DNA of 58,072 nucleotides from Chara braunii (lineage: Eukaryota > Streptophyta > Charophyceae > Charales > Characeae), in NCBI GenBank assembly GCA_003427395.1, contig BFEA01000671.1, forward strand, positions 84,558-142,629, written 5' to 3'. Positions within the stretch are counted from its first letter, which is position 1. Each line of letters opens with the position of its first letter. Shown here piece by piece: positions 30,086 to 41,732 of this stretch. The notes beneath the pieces are model-generated. The model ran no database searches. It was not told where the DNA came from and was given only the letters and a program-made list of their open reading frames with translations. Both the position numbers and the translations under genes were made by a program.

Positions 30086-30596
30086 TTATTGGGGTAGTCT
30101 TTGAGTCTGGTTCCTGGTTGTTAGTGGTTGATGTATCAATGAGACGTCTAGGCTTCCAATCTGTATACATTGTATTAGGCGTTCTTCCTGTAATAGTATG
30201 TACACTGTTATTATAGGCACTTGCGGACTTTTCTCATCCCAATCTATTTGATCGGGTCGTACATACATGCACAAAAGTTGTTGGCATAGAGGGCTCATTT
30301 GTTCGGTTTGGTCATTCGTTTCAGGATGTCTACCTGACGAGATGGTCAACCTGCCATAGACTTCCATCATTTTTTGTCATTTCGTACTTGTGAACCTTAC
30401 ATTCCTATCTGATACAATGGTTTTTGGAAACCATATTCTGATACCCATCGCATCTGAAATTTTTGGATGACAAGTTTAGTCTTAGCTTCAGCTGGCAAAG
30501 GAATTAATATAACATATTTTTAGAATGTATCTACAATGACCATTACTTGACTGTTGCCATTTCGACTTTTGAATAGGTAGTGGTATCAGTAATCCC

Positions 30597-30600
<4 letters not shown>
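30086..30600 (-). pseudogene. integrase core of element B
   Basis: Minus-strand frames read KSRNGNSQVMVIVDTF, YVILIPLPAEAKTKLVIQKF and SSGRHPETNDQTEQM, then MYVRPDQIDWDEKSPQ. These equal the core of element 1 in order, including the first Asp and the Glu region. The second Asp motif is disrupted by a frameshift. The sequence ends at the poly(T) that begins a LINE 3' end. Confidence 0.85.
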
Positions 30601-30601
<1 letters not shown>

Positions 30602-30627
<26 letters not shown>

Positions 30628-30780
30628 GAAAAAGAGACGCCATCTATTGGTGAGAGTGACACCTATTGGAAACCGGGTTTAGCGTCCCATAGATACAACC
30701 ATAACGTCACAACTTGGCACAAACTGGGAACCGGGCCCAGTGTCCCATGACGAGTATGCTCAGAAAAACTGCAACAGAAA
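30602..30780 (-). mobile_element. LINE-family 3' end with poly(A) tail
   Basis: About 27 T residues on the plus strand (the poly(A) tail on the minus strand), then GCCATCTATTGGTGAGAGTG and CACCTATTGGAAACCGGGTT..AGCGTCCCATAGATAC, the 3' signature also seen at 14509-14560 and 33769-33830. It is inserted in the integrase gene of element B. Confidence 0.8.
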
Positions 30781-33685
30781 ATTCATAAAAGTGAGATAAG
30801 GAAGTATTAGGAAAATCTAATTGGCCTAAGGATGAAATTTTGGAAATTGAGTTACCAGGGTCATTACCTGGCTTTGGCACGAAAAAATTGGAGCTACTTC
30901 AGACAAGTTTAGGACAATCCGCATGATTAAGCGAAATTCGGAAACGACTCAGAAAACCCCTCATCAATCCACTATACCTCACTCTGTCAAGACTGACTGC
31001 AGCGGAGCCACCATCTCTGCTACTGTTATTCCATACTCCCATCCTACCAGCTAGCCCCCTAATTGGTAGAACGCGTGGTAACCCACCATCCTCTCCCACT
31101 CGCCTTATCTTCTTTTTGAAATACCATTTTTTTTATGTACTGAGAAAATCACTACAGAAGCTTCAAAATAGGCAACTCAAAGATCCCCCCATCATATCCT
31201 CTTTACCCTACTCCGGCAAGACTTACTGCAGCAGAGCCACCATCTCCACTGCTGTTGTACCCTATTTTCATCCTACAAGTTAGCCTCCTCACTAGTAGGA
31301 CGCTTAATATCCAACCATTTGTTCATCCCACTAAACCTCTTTTTGGAAAAATAGCCCCACAGAACAATCCTGCCTCCATCATCGAAGGGAAAAAACGCAG
31401 ACTGATCCGGGTGAAGTTAGCGGCCACTCGCCGGTACCCGCCGAAATTTCAACGCCAATCGCATCCACTACCAACTTCCTCCTTCCCAATCACCTCCGTC
31501 CTTCCCAACTTCGTCATCGTGAAGAACTTCATAGAACCTCTTCTCCGCGGGGGCCGAGCACCATCATCACCCTGATATTCTTTGCCCCTACAAGAATTCC
31601 AGTCTCCATCGTCGAGGTGGTGAACTATCACTACCCAATGCCAATCACGCCAGAGTTCACTCTCATCAGCCGGTACCCATCCGCCAGCTTAAACTACCTG
31701 ACGCCAATCGCATCTGATAAGAGGCCCCTTTAGTCGGTACCCATCGAGCAGCCCTATATCCTCCCCCTCTCCGTCCTTGTAAAAAATCATTTGATGCCTT
31801 TGGCCCCTTACTTCAAAGCAGGGCCCTAGAGCTCCACAAGATGCCCCGTTAGGTTTTTTATGGGAAAATTTGAGATGTCGGAGCCATTACCCGGCCTTGG
31901 CTTCAAAACAACTTTTGACGACTTGACAAACCTCTAACCTCTGACGAAATATAGAACAAAAATAGGAAACCAGCAAGCCCTGAAACATACGACCTGAAAG
32001 ATCCCACCTCCATCATCGAAGGGAAGGACCTTATTCACCTTCCCAACTCCGTCCTCGTAAGGAGTCCAGAGAATAGCTTATATCAGTAGGGGACAAGCAC
32101 CATCATCACCCTGAAATTCCTTACCCCCACAAGAATTTCAGTCTCCGTCATCAAGGAAGTGAACAACACTGCCCAACGCCAATCGCGCTAAAGGTCTCCC
32201 TCAACAGCCGGTACCCATTGGACAGCCTAACTACCCAACACCAATCGCATCTGTTAAGGGTTCCCCCTAGCCGGTACCTGTTGAACAACCCTATTTTACC
32301 CCCTCTCTATCCTTGCAAAGAATTCTTTGATGCCTTCCACCCCCTACCTCAAACCAAGAAAACCCCAAACCCTACGAGATATTCCATTTGACTATGTCAT
32401 AAGGCCCCTGTTCAGAATCTAACGAGTAGAATTAGGTTAAATTAAGAAAAACAACATATTGCCTCAAAAAACGTAAGAATTCAATTGCATACAAGAGATA
32501 TACTATTTAAGAAAAGAAATACGATAATATACGAATTTAAAATTAGGTATTCAAAAGCGATGTTCAAATTAGATTTTGAACCTGAACCATGGGAAAATTT
32601 AGGAAGAAAATCAAGGATAAATCAGAAATATTCGGAAAATTTTGAGAATGGCACTAGACAAAAATGATTATGTAAATTGAGAACTGAGAAATCCTTGTTG
32701 AGAGAATTCTGACTTACGAGTTTCAGATTATGACTCTTGTATTTTCAAATTTGTATTCGAATTTTTCAAAAAGTGAGAAGGAAAAACCTATCTGATTAAT
32801 CATGAGAACGTAATCAGTATTCACATCAAGCTAGACCAACACCCTACCAACCCTGAGCCTGACCTCCGAACTAATCTAGGACGCACGATAAGAGCAGCAA
32901 TCCAGAAAATACTCCCTCTCCCTTTTCCTTCAACAGCCCCCACCTTACCACAACTTCCTCAAACCCTACCCCACCATCTTCAGGGGAGGAGAACCACCTC
33001 CTATTGCCAGCACTTAGGCTCTGAGCAACGCTAGCACCGAAAACTTTAACGACCGTCTTCCGTTTTTCAAAAAGATACAAGAAAACAGTGCGGCTCCACC
33101 TTGCCAAACCAGTTAACAAGGCGCCATAGGGGGTTCAAGCATCCATCTATATCCACTTACCTACCTGTTGAAGAAAAAGAGGAGAGGAGACCTCATCACC
33201 AACCCAATCCGTTGCCCCTTTCAACAAATTCGCCCTTTACTCATGTCTTCAAGAGGAAAACCTTCACGAGTGCCCCGTAGCTGATGACGACTCCAACGGC
33301 GAGACAAAGTAGCAAGCGATAGAGCACCCCCCCCAACCCCCCGCCCTACACCCTCTTCCTTTCACCCGTCGCCACTCATCACAAGCCCTGCCCACACCCA
33401 TCTTCTTTTGCACCTCTTCGCCGGCCTCTGTTCCCGATCGCCCTTCATCATCATGTACCACATACCTTCGCGCCACTCCGTTCACCACAACTCTCCGTCG
33501 TCCTTCGTCGCTATGCGCCGCATCCACTCACGCTGTTGTCGCCATGCGTTGTTCGCACCTACCCACATCTCCATAGCCCGTCGGAAAGATGGGCGGGGCG
33601 CAGCGCTCCCGGTCACATTGCGCCCCGATCTTCTCGAGTCTGCAAATCGTTCTGAGCAGTTCCAAGGGATTCGCATGTGAGGGCT
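30780..33685. repeat. degenerate repeat region, no gene
   Basis: Recurring blocks: GCAG(C/A)(G/A)GAGCCACCATCTC at 31008 and 31230; CACCATCATCACCCTGA at about 31559 and 32098 with co-linear flanks (AGCCGGTACCCAT, CCAATCGCATCTG); TCATTACCTGGCTTTGGC at 30864 and CCATTACCCGGCCTTGGC at 31886. The last two suggest a ~1-kb higher-order unit. 32400-33690 shows nothing further; a G/C-rich minus frame at 33264-33527 has no motif. Confidence 0.6.
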
Positions 33686-34186
33686 TTTTTTTTTTTTTAA
33701 TAAAAAAAACTCCCTCCAGTGCTAGTGGTGCTGGTAAGAGCAGACACCATTAGCACTCGGGGAGGGGCTCCATCTATTGGTGGGGAGCAACACCTGTTGG
33801 GAAACTGGCCCAACATCCCTCATACAATGATTTAGAAAATAAACAGAAAGCTCCTGAGGAAAACCTGGAAAGTATCTGGGAAAAACAGAAAGCTCCTGAG
33901 GAAAACCGGGAGAGTATCTGGGAAAAAACACTTGCCAGTATTGATTGCTCTGAGTACATAGGATTGACGGAGCAGGTTGTTCCAGAGACTGCTTAATTTT
34001 TGCTTGTACCATTTTAGGGCCCTGCTCAGTTAGGCACAGAAGGGGGGTTGGTAGGTGGCAGTTGGAATGAAAAGAGGTAGGGCCCCTTGCTCCGGGGGGC
34101 GACCAAAAGTAGGGGCCCCATGCCATTCTCATTGCCCATCTATCGAACTCCTCTCCTGTCCAAGTTGAGTGGGTCATCTCTATTCT

Positions 34187-36045
34187 CTACCCCCTACCAT
34201 ACCAGCTTAACTCCATCAATGTGTGATCAGGAAGGGGGAAGGGGTCTGGGAAATCTATGGGAGGGGGGAGGGGGATATCGTCAGGGATCGTGGTCCAATC
34301 ATTAAAACAGAGTCGATAATTCTTCTGCTTGGCCTCCATCCGCTCATCGTCATCCAGGTGCCAGCCATCCCATTGGACCCATGCTATCTTCCCCCCACAT
34401 TCCCCTCCCAGCCAATCCATGCAGAATTCATTTAGGTAGCGAGTGATGTCAGCCTTTTTAGAGAGGGGCTTTGTTGCCTATACTAGTCTTGCCCATTGGG
34501 TCCTGATTGTTGTCTCAATAATGTCTTTGATCGCCTCTGTCATCTCACCCCTCTCCATATGTGCACCCTCGATGATCAATATGCACCGGCGCCTCCAGAT
34601 GGCCCACAACACCGCTTTCCTACCAATTGAAACAGGTTAGAGGTAAAAACGGAAGCTTGAGCCGTCCAATGTCCATAGAGTAGGGCTCTCCACTCCCATG
34701 GCCAGTCGGTATCGTTTTCGAGGGTTGACCAGGTTTTCAATTGCCCACCATTTCCAAACATGCATTGAAGATGGGCATTGTAAAAAGAGATGTTCAATTG
34801 TTTCATTTATCTTGTGGGATGGAAAGCCCCCCAGGGAAGCCGCGCACCACAAGAGGGCCATGCCTTTCAGTGTGCAATTTGCCATTGCAGCGAGGCCAGT
34901 TTGGCAGGTTTGCACTTGGCCTCCTTGAACCATGTGATCGGTCTCAAAGCCTCCAGTGGTATGTTTAGATGCTTCGCCCTTCGGTCCACGATTCGATCTT
35001 TTAGATTAATTCGAGATCTTAATAACATGTACGTGGCCTTAACCCCCAAGCTTTGCAGGTATCGGTATCGGGGTTGTGGGTCCCGCGAGGGAATCCTCCA
35101 CCTCCATTCTTCCGGGTCAATGGGGAGTCTCTAGATGGGCAGCTGAGGCCTGAAGACTACCCGGCAGTCCCCCTCCTTCAACATTCTCACTCTGTGGATA
35201 CCTGCCTTCGGGAGCCATAACACCTCGTTCGGGGACCCCCGTACCAGCTGGTTCTGGCTGGACCTATAGAAGAGGTTTACCAACGCTTCCTCTTGGCGAG
35301 TAGTCAACATTTGACCAACACGACCCTCATCTCCTTCTATTGCCACCCAATCCCCTTCCAGAAACAATGGGCCACGTCGCAATATCTGCACCAATGCTAA
35401 GGGGAGGGAGAAGATGACGTCTTCTAGATTTTCCTCAATCCGGTGGCAATGGGGCAGTATGCTTCTGAGCTGGGTTTATGTTATCCAGTCATTTTGTGTG
35501 TTGTTCCATATGTGTTCTACTTTGTGGACGCCGTTCCTGACCCAAGAGTTTCATGGTCTTCCCGAACTTCTGAAGACACTCCCCTGTCTGTCCGTTATCC
35601 ATCGATTACCGAACAGAGGTTGGCGGAGCACCTCCTCCCACCTGCTGGGCGCTGGTCTGTCTGGGAGAGGGAGCCTCCTCCAGTCATGGATCAGGTGAGC
35701 CCAAAAATGATATTTTTTAAGATCTGCGCGGGCCGCCGCCCGGTCTGAAATTGCGGTCGGCGTACGGGAGGGTCTAGGAGCTGCCCAGAACACGTCGTCC
35801 AGCCAGACCAGAGGATGCGTGGAGGGTTGGGGTTCGGGGGCCAGCCTTGCTATTTGCTCCAATGCTAGAGGTTCCCATGGGAGGTTGGGTGTGCAGATTA
35901 ATCTCTTTAGCCACTGCAGGGTCAGGGCTGCTGTTTGGTTATCTGGGTCAAGAATCCCCAAGCCGCCCTGGGATTTAGGTTGAACAATTGCCTCCCATGC
36001 GACCCTACTCATCACATTCTGTGTTTCATGATTGCCACGCCACAA
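34187..36045 (-). pseudogene. LINE B ORF2 C-terminal region with zf-RVT
   Basis: Frame 36045-35551 reads MSRVAWEAIVQPKSQGGLGI..WLKRLICTPNLPWEPLALEQI, typical after the RT thumb. 35430-35131 reads VQILRRGPLFLEGDWVAIEG. 35049-34637 holds SLQWQIAH and the zinc-binding pattern ending INETIEHLFLQCPSS...WKWW. 34420-34187 (AKQKNYRLCFNDWTTIPDD) is the end. Several frameshifts separate them. Confidence 0.85.
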
Positions 36046-36096
36046 GAAGGCCGCAACACGTTGTCTCAGGGATCATGAGGCTTCCCGGGACAGGGG

Positions 36097-37406
36097 TCAA
36101 ATAACAGACTTATACCAGAGAGATGCAAGCACCACGGTATTAATAACGAGAGCCCTGCCAAAGAGTGAGCGTTTGTCTGTCCATGAGGCAAGCTTTTGGA
36201 GAGTCGGGTCCATTATCCATTTGTCGTTGCACTCTGGTTTCCTTGCAGCGGACAGTTGGATCCCCAGGACCTGGATCGGTGCCTCTAGTGGGCGCCAGGT
36301 GACCCTAGGCCGCTCCGGGGGTCTGCCACCGTTGTGATGCATCCACCATCCCAGGGTCTTGCTACCCCAGTTGACCGACATGTCTGAGAGCACGCAAAAG
36401 CGGTTCATCAACCTCTTGATTTCTTCCATGTTCTGATGGGAGACCTCGACCATCATGGTCAGGTCGTCGGCGAACAATGAACACACCTGCATTACCTCCT
36501 CCGGAATGGAGGTAACCTGGATCCAGATGTCATTGTTAGCTCTCAAGTTGGTTGCTAACGCCTTCATGACCACTACGAAGAGGTAAGAGGCCAAGAGGTC
36601 GGCCTGCCTGACCGACCGTTGCAGGGAAAATTATGGGGCCAGATGTCCATTGATTTGCACCTTGGTAGTGGCGTTGGTATGAAGAATCTGCACCCATCGT
36701 CTGAAGTCTTCCCCAAAGTTCATTTTATCTAGGCATTTGTCTAGGAAGTGCCAGTCCACGTGGTCGTACGCATTTTCGAAATCTATAAATATAAAGGCGA
36801 CATTATACTTGGACTGGCAGGAGAGGCGCAGCAGCTCGTTCATTAACAAGATGTTGTCATGAATGCGTCGATCCTTGAGAAAGCCGGTTTGCGAAGGATG
36901 TATTGTCTGTTCCAGTGTCGGGACCATCTGGTTAGCTAGCGCTTTGGATAACATTTTATAAACAACGGTTAGCAGCGTAATGGGTCTGTAGTTTCATATA
37001 TTCATTTTGTCGCCTTTCTTATACAGCAATGTGAGCACCCCTTGGCCCACCGCCTCCCCCATCTCCCCTTCTTTCCACACCTTCCTATAATAGTTCATAA
37101 GGTCGTCCGCCAACCAGTCCCAACAGGCCGCCCAAAATTCTTTCGGGGATAGCCATCCACCCCGGGGGTCTTCTCTTCGTCCATCTGGAGTAAGGCGGTC
37201 CATATCTCATTTTTGGTTATTGGTTGTTCCAACGCCTCTCTCAGTTGGGGGGTCAGATGCTTGGTGAGTGGGGTAAGGATAAGGTTTTGTAATTTTGGGC
37301 CAGGAGGCTGCTGCTGTAGGTCTTGGATTTGGTATTGAGCTTCCATTTCTTCTTCGAATCTTTGGTTAGCCATTAGTTTTGCGTATTCTTTGCATTTGCG
37401 ACCCAT
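36097..37406 (-). pseudogene. LINE B reverse transcriptase
   Basis: RT motifs in order: PITKNEIWTALLQMDEEKTPG and DG; LLYKKGDKMNI; MLSKALANQMVPTLEQTIHP and QTGFLKDRRIHDNILLMNEL; motif A FIFIDFENAYDHVDW; a B motif changed to RQADLLASYLF (RQGDPLSPYLF in relatives); and catalytic motif C CSLFADDLTMMVE. The enzyme would copy element RNA at a nicked target. Frameshifts near 37000-37200 and 36600-36630 break it. The catalytic Asp pair is preserved. Confidence 0.9.
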
Positions 37407-37532
37407 AAAATATAGACCATTATTGAATCATTTCATATCAGACTCAATTAAGTGTTTTTGTTGACGCCAATATTGCCACGTGTCTCATATTAGAATCAAG
37501 AAATTTTGCTGGTAAAGCAATGTCGTGTTGAG

Positions 37533-37835
37533 TTAAAAAAAAATTGGCCCATGATCGGGCCTGTTTCCGAAGGTGAGTGTTACTCTACCCGTCGCGTGGT
37601 TCAGCCCCCTGTATGGGTTGCGAGGGAGCAGATATGCAAATTGTTGGGCCTCTTCCAGATCTTCTGACATTAGGATGAGGTCGATCCTGAACCTGGAGCA
37701 AGACTCAGTGTCCGTGTTCCTGAAGCAATAATACCTCTTCTCCCTCGGGAAGGCTCTCCTGAATGTGTCGAATACGCGAAGGGTAGAGCACAACTCTTCT
37801 ATAATTGTTTCATTTGCTGCCAGGTGAGGGTTTGT
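37533..37835 (-). pseudogene. LINE B apurinic-type endonuclease, C-terminal half
   Basis: Reads ELCSTLRVFDTFRRAFPREK, YCFRNTDTESCSRFRIDLIL and GNRPDHGPIFF. The S-R-x-R-I-D and D-H elements are the conserved end of LINE endonucleases that nick the target. The N-terminal half, with the first catalytic residues, is absent. Confidence 0.8.
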
Positions 37836-38172
37836 TTCTTTGATAGACAAGACGAGTCCGCACATAGGTATGTACATCCTCTTTCATTCGTTTTCATTCA
37901 AAGTGTTCCTTGTTATCGGCATACATCTTCTTAAAACCAAAGTGTCCCTCAACATCATGACATTCTCCAATGAATAGACTTTTAATCAGTTCTTGGTGAG
38001 GAATACATATTCTTTCTTCGGTTTTATCCACAAAGAAGAGCAGACCATCAATCATTCGATACTCAGGGGATAGTTCAGGGTTTTTTTGTAGGGTTACTAT
38101 GATAGGACTCCAAATATGATCGTTCACATAACCCTTTCGTATTTGTTCTTTAAGTTCGTTCCCAATATCCAA
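37820..38172 (-). pseudogene. integrase N-terminal zinc domain, element B
   Basis: Reads DKTEERICIPHQELIKSLF, IGECHDVEGHFGFKKMY, then after a stop KRMKEDVHTYVRT and QRNK. The two His are present, but the two Cys of the HHCC motif appear as Arg and Tyr (RTRLVYQRN). The sequence then leaves the Ty3 pattern and becomes LINE endonuclease. Confidence 0.85.
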
Positions 38173-38252
38173 GTAAGAGATAATGGTACCAAATAAATAT
38201 GCACGCCTGGATAAAGCATCTGCAACAACATTAGATTTTCCTTTGATTGTTT

Positions 38253-38830
38253 TTAACTCAAAGTCGAAGGTATCGATGAAAGCGACCCATTTACTAACTT
38301 ATCAGAGAGTCTCAGTTGAGTTTCTATCCATTTCAGAGTAGAGTGATCTAAATAGTCAGGGAAGTGTCTTCCTAACAGATAATGTTTCCAGGTGTCTAGT
38401 GCAGCAACTAAGGCATACAATTCTCTTTTATACGTCGAGTTGACCACTTTTTCAAATGACATTTTCCCGGACATAAACTGAATGGGTTTATATCCCTTAC
38501 CGTCGTAGTGATGCAGCACAACCCCAATTCTATACCAACTTGCATCAGTCATGACAATGAAAGAAAGAGAAGTCAACAATCTTTAAGACAGGGTAGTGAG
38601 TCACAACATACTTAAACCGTTGGATGAGGATTCACAATCTTCATCCCACAACCAAGGTTCTTCCTTCTTCAATAGTATTTTCATAGGCGCAACTATTAAG
38701 AAAAAGTTTCTTACAAACTTTCTGAAATAACTGGCGAGTCCTAGAAAAAAATTGAGTTCAGTGACAGTCTTAGGTTAGGATCAATCTCTAATTGTTGTTA
38801 TCTTCTTTCTTCAGGCTTTAGTCCCTCTGC
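38253..38830 (-). pseudogene. RT thumb remnant and RNase H, element B
   Basis: GLKPEERR and a decayed connection (KKEEPWLWDEDCE) lead into RNase H: FIVMTDASWYRIGVVLHHYD, STYKRELYALVAALDTWKHY, LLGRHFPDYLDHSTLKWIET. Catalytic Asp of TDAS and Glu of RELYAL are present. The RT fingers and palm that should precede are missing between about 38830 and 38985. Confidence 0.85.
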
Positions 38831-38984
38831 GTAAAGGTTGAATAACTCATGTAACAAAAAAACATCGATGAGTCAGATCCAAACTTATGGTACAATTTTG
38901 TTCCACGAAGTTCGGACTTTTCGTTCTTTAATTTGATAATATTTTCTTTAAACCTGACTTATGGGTCAGCTTCCTCATGCCAGT

Positions 38985-39300
38985 CCATTTCTTGAATCAT
39001 ATCGAAAGGCAGATTTTTTTCAATTAGGAAGGATATCTCATGCAAAATCTTCATTCCTTCCTTAGTCCTCAAATAACCTTTTATACGATCGACATATTGA
39101 GAGATGGTGATCATGCTTTTGACGACCATCATTGAGGTAAATCTTTCACCTTCATTCCTAGACGCAATTTACAAATTGCCTTCTCTGAGATGTAGGACCG
39201 CGTCGATCCTGGGTGTAATAAGGCACCTACTCTCGTACATGTAATCTCAATGTCCGCGATCATTAACTCACTCTTATATTTAGTTTTCTTAGCCTACAAA
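38985..39300 (-). pseudogene. aspartic protease, element B (catalytic Asp lost)
   Basis: The active site reads ALLHPGSTRSYISEKAIC: the expected Asp is His, codon within 39207-39215. The domain end follows in a shifted frame: EISFLIEKNLPFDMIQEMDW. Homologous to protease of A (Asp-Pro-Arg) and element 1 (Asp-Ser-Gly). Confidence 0.8.
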
Positions 39301-39499
39301 CTTCTTAAGGCTATTAAATTTTTACCAAGTTCGTCAAGGGAATCGTACAGAGAGATAGAACGTGATACGTTTTCAGGGTGTTTTGGACGATGGGCAAAAG
39401 AAGAATCATCCTCGGCCATGTGAGTCAAGGGGTTGAATGAAATATTTGGCGCGTACCTTTATCTGAACCCCTTAACTCATTAGGAGCAGATTTTACTTC

Positions 39500-40560
39500 T
39501 ACTGGTTGCTCGTTTTTGGGTTACGAATCAGTAGGCTCCACGCTATCACGCGCCACACAGTGCCACACTTAAGACACTCGCGGTTATCCACGCGTTTCTA
39601 CCATTGTTCCCTGGACAGACCCATTTTTTCCAAAGGCCTCCCTAACGCGATGTTGGGGTGCTTGGGGAACGAGCGTGGTCTCTTCTTCTTCTTCCATTGG
39701 TTGGTGCCACCCTTGTTGGCCATCATGGCAGCGACGTCACCCTTTCCAGACTCGTTGTCGCCATTACCCGTTGTTATAGGTGAAAGGGAACTTCATCTTC
39801 ACTTTTTCTTTCTTCTTTGGATTCTCTGTTTCCTTGGCCGGTTCTTCTTTCTTGGTGGGTTCTTCTTTTTTTGTCAGCTCCTCAGGTTCGTTATTGGAAC
39901 CTTCGGGTTTCTCCGGCGTCACTGTCTTCATTGCATCCTTCAGAAGTTTCTTCTGGGGTTCCTTTCTTTCTCCCCCCTTGACCATCTCCTCTGTCACCAC
40001 CTTGTTTTTGTCTTTCATAAGTTTAGTCATTGTCTCGATGGCGGTGGTGTTACTGTCAATTTTTAATTCAAGATGCTCGAGGTACGCCATTAGATTATTC
40101 AGGATCGATGCAAGGTCGGTCTCTGCTCCTTCAAAGTGAAATTGTTGTCTGATCTCATTCTCTTTCCTATCTTGCTACTCTTTTTCTATTTTCGTTCTCC
40201 TATACTCTTCCATCTTCCTTCTCTCTACATTCAATGTTTCTTCTAATTGCTGAATGTTGGCCATCATAATCTCTTCCGACAATTCTGGTTCCTTTCTCTT
40301 TTCTTCCTTCTTATTTCTTCGGTTAGTTATCTTCGCTGGTCAATCACAAACTTATCCCGATCCTCGCAGTTCTGAATAGTAGTCTCTTTCATGCATGCAT
40401 TGGCGTTCATCATTTGAACAAATGTTTCAGCCTACACAAGTTCATCCTCTGTTGCTCGTAAATTGAACAGGCATCGTATCTGCTGCTCAGCATCTTCGCC
40501 GACACCGCGCAGATCTTCGGGCAACTTATGGGTCCAGCATTAGCTGACGTTTGTTCTCAA
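39500..40560 (-). pseudogene. gag, element B, capsid deleted
   Basis: The N-terminal coil is at 40560-40090, and frame 40090-39764 reads MAYLEHLELKIDSNTTAIET, a Lys/Glu/Pro-rich section (KKEEPTKKEEPAKE) and KMKFPFTYNNG. It then jumps directly to MANKGGTNQW..KKRPRSFPKHPNI and the zinc knuckle position at 39576-39535. Compared with gag of A, about 0.6 kb with the capsid is missing. The knuckle is CLKCGTVWRVIAWS: His became Arg and the last Cys became Ser. Confidence 0.85.
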
Positions 40561-41361
40561 TTTGCCCCCGAGTCTTCAGTTCACCTTTTGATGCATCAAC
40601 GAAGAATATGAGGCGGACAGGGAAAAGAAAAAGGGGAGAGAAACGTGTCAAGATAGAGAGATGTAAACAATCTCATATCAAAAAACATTTTCGAGATGTG
40701 TCTGTCGCACAATAAATAACTACACGACAATAATCAATTCATGGTCACACTCGAATTCAATCTACTACAACAAGAAGTAAATGAACAGAATAAAGAAGGA
40801 ACATATATCAATTTTTTACTTTTAATTCTAGTTTTTGTTGTTGTTTGTCCTATGTATGATGAGGTTTTAACAAGAGTGTACAGGTACCACAACCACGACC
40901 AATGTGATCAAGATACAATAACACATGTGAGTATGAAGGACAACCACAATACAACCAAGACAAGTGAGTAAGTCATGCAACACAATCAACAAATCGTAAA
41001 GCTATACCGCTTGGCAGCACACAAGTGCAAGTATCAACACCTCACCCACAACAGTGTGCCAAGCATGCCACGTGTTACCCCTGGAATGCCAATGCAGCAC
41101 ATGTGCCACGTCAACGTCAAGAGCCAGCACGACCTTCTGGAGGGATGCCACTTCAACAATGCCTAGACTGCCAACTCATCCGACACTGGTATGCCACGTC
41201 AGATCCAAGGAACACTGCTGAAGTGTGGAGCGCCACATCAGCAGGTAAGTCGCGATACAGGTACGTGCCACGTCAAACAATGCCCTGCCAATAGTAGGAT
41301 GCCACGTCAGCAACCCTACGCCATGTCACGTAGGCAGCGCACCACGTCGGTTGTCCCAAAA

Positions 41362-41438
<77 letters not shown>

Positions 41439-41718
41439 ACCAGCGCCACGTCAACCTGCTGCCAACGATACTCTCGTCGGTATCTCAATGCCACATAAGC
41501 AACCAAGCGCTATGTAAGCAATGTCGTCGCCTTCCTCTTCAAAGTGTCCACGTCATAATCTTCAAGGGGGTTTGCACGCACGTGTGGTACTCAATGTCTA
41601 GACGTGCGATATTAATCGCGAGCATTTATAAACGTGTTTCATCTCTTATACGTGTGCGCCTCCCACTTACCTGAGCGTCACGTGACACCTGACAACAGAT
41701 TGCGATGAAGAAGGTATG
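40561..41718 (-). other. 5' leader of element B with ACGT-core repeats
   Basis: Collinear with the leader of element A. About seven (G)CCACGTCA(G/A)C motifs between 41060 and 41450. No credible gene. Confidence 0.7.
41366..41434. repeat. (CT)n microsatellite
   Basis: Pure CT run inside the leader of element B. Confidence 0.97.
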
Positions 41719-41730
41719 CTCTGATACCAA
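41719..41730 (-). promoter_or_regulatory. tRNA-iMet primer-binding site of element B
   Basis: GCTCTGATACCA on the plus strand, i.e. TGGTATCAGAGC on the minus strand, 2 nt from the LTR end. Exact match to the usual plant primer site. Confidence 0.9.
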
Positions 41731-41732
41731 AT

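Larger units (their letters stand above)
33686..37835 (-). mobile_element. LINE B, non-LTR retrotransposon
   Basis: Minus-strand order: endonuclease end, reverse transcriptase, C-terminal zf-RVT module, 3' region, poly(A) (T run at 33686-33699). The 3' end carries GGGCTCCATCTATTGGTGGGGAGCAACACC at 33766-33795. The 5' part of ORF2 and ORF1 are missing. The 5' junction lies in integrase of element B at about 37835. Confidence 0.85.

Noticed and set aside
33264-33680. Overlapping frames on both strands at 33264-33680
   Set aside because: G/C-rich sequence gives open frames on several strands. Arg/Gly-rich or His/Ser-rich composition, no motif.
41719-41730. Fragment of a tRNA gene
   Set aside because: Only 12 nt complementary to a tRNA 3' end, next to an LTR: a primer-binding site, not a tRNA gene. 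No tRNA with a complete T arm and acceptor stem was found anywhere in the window.
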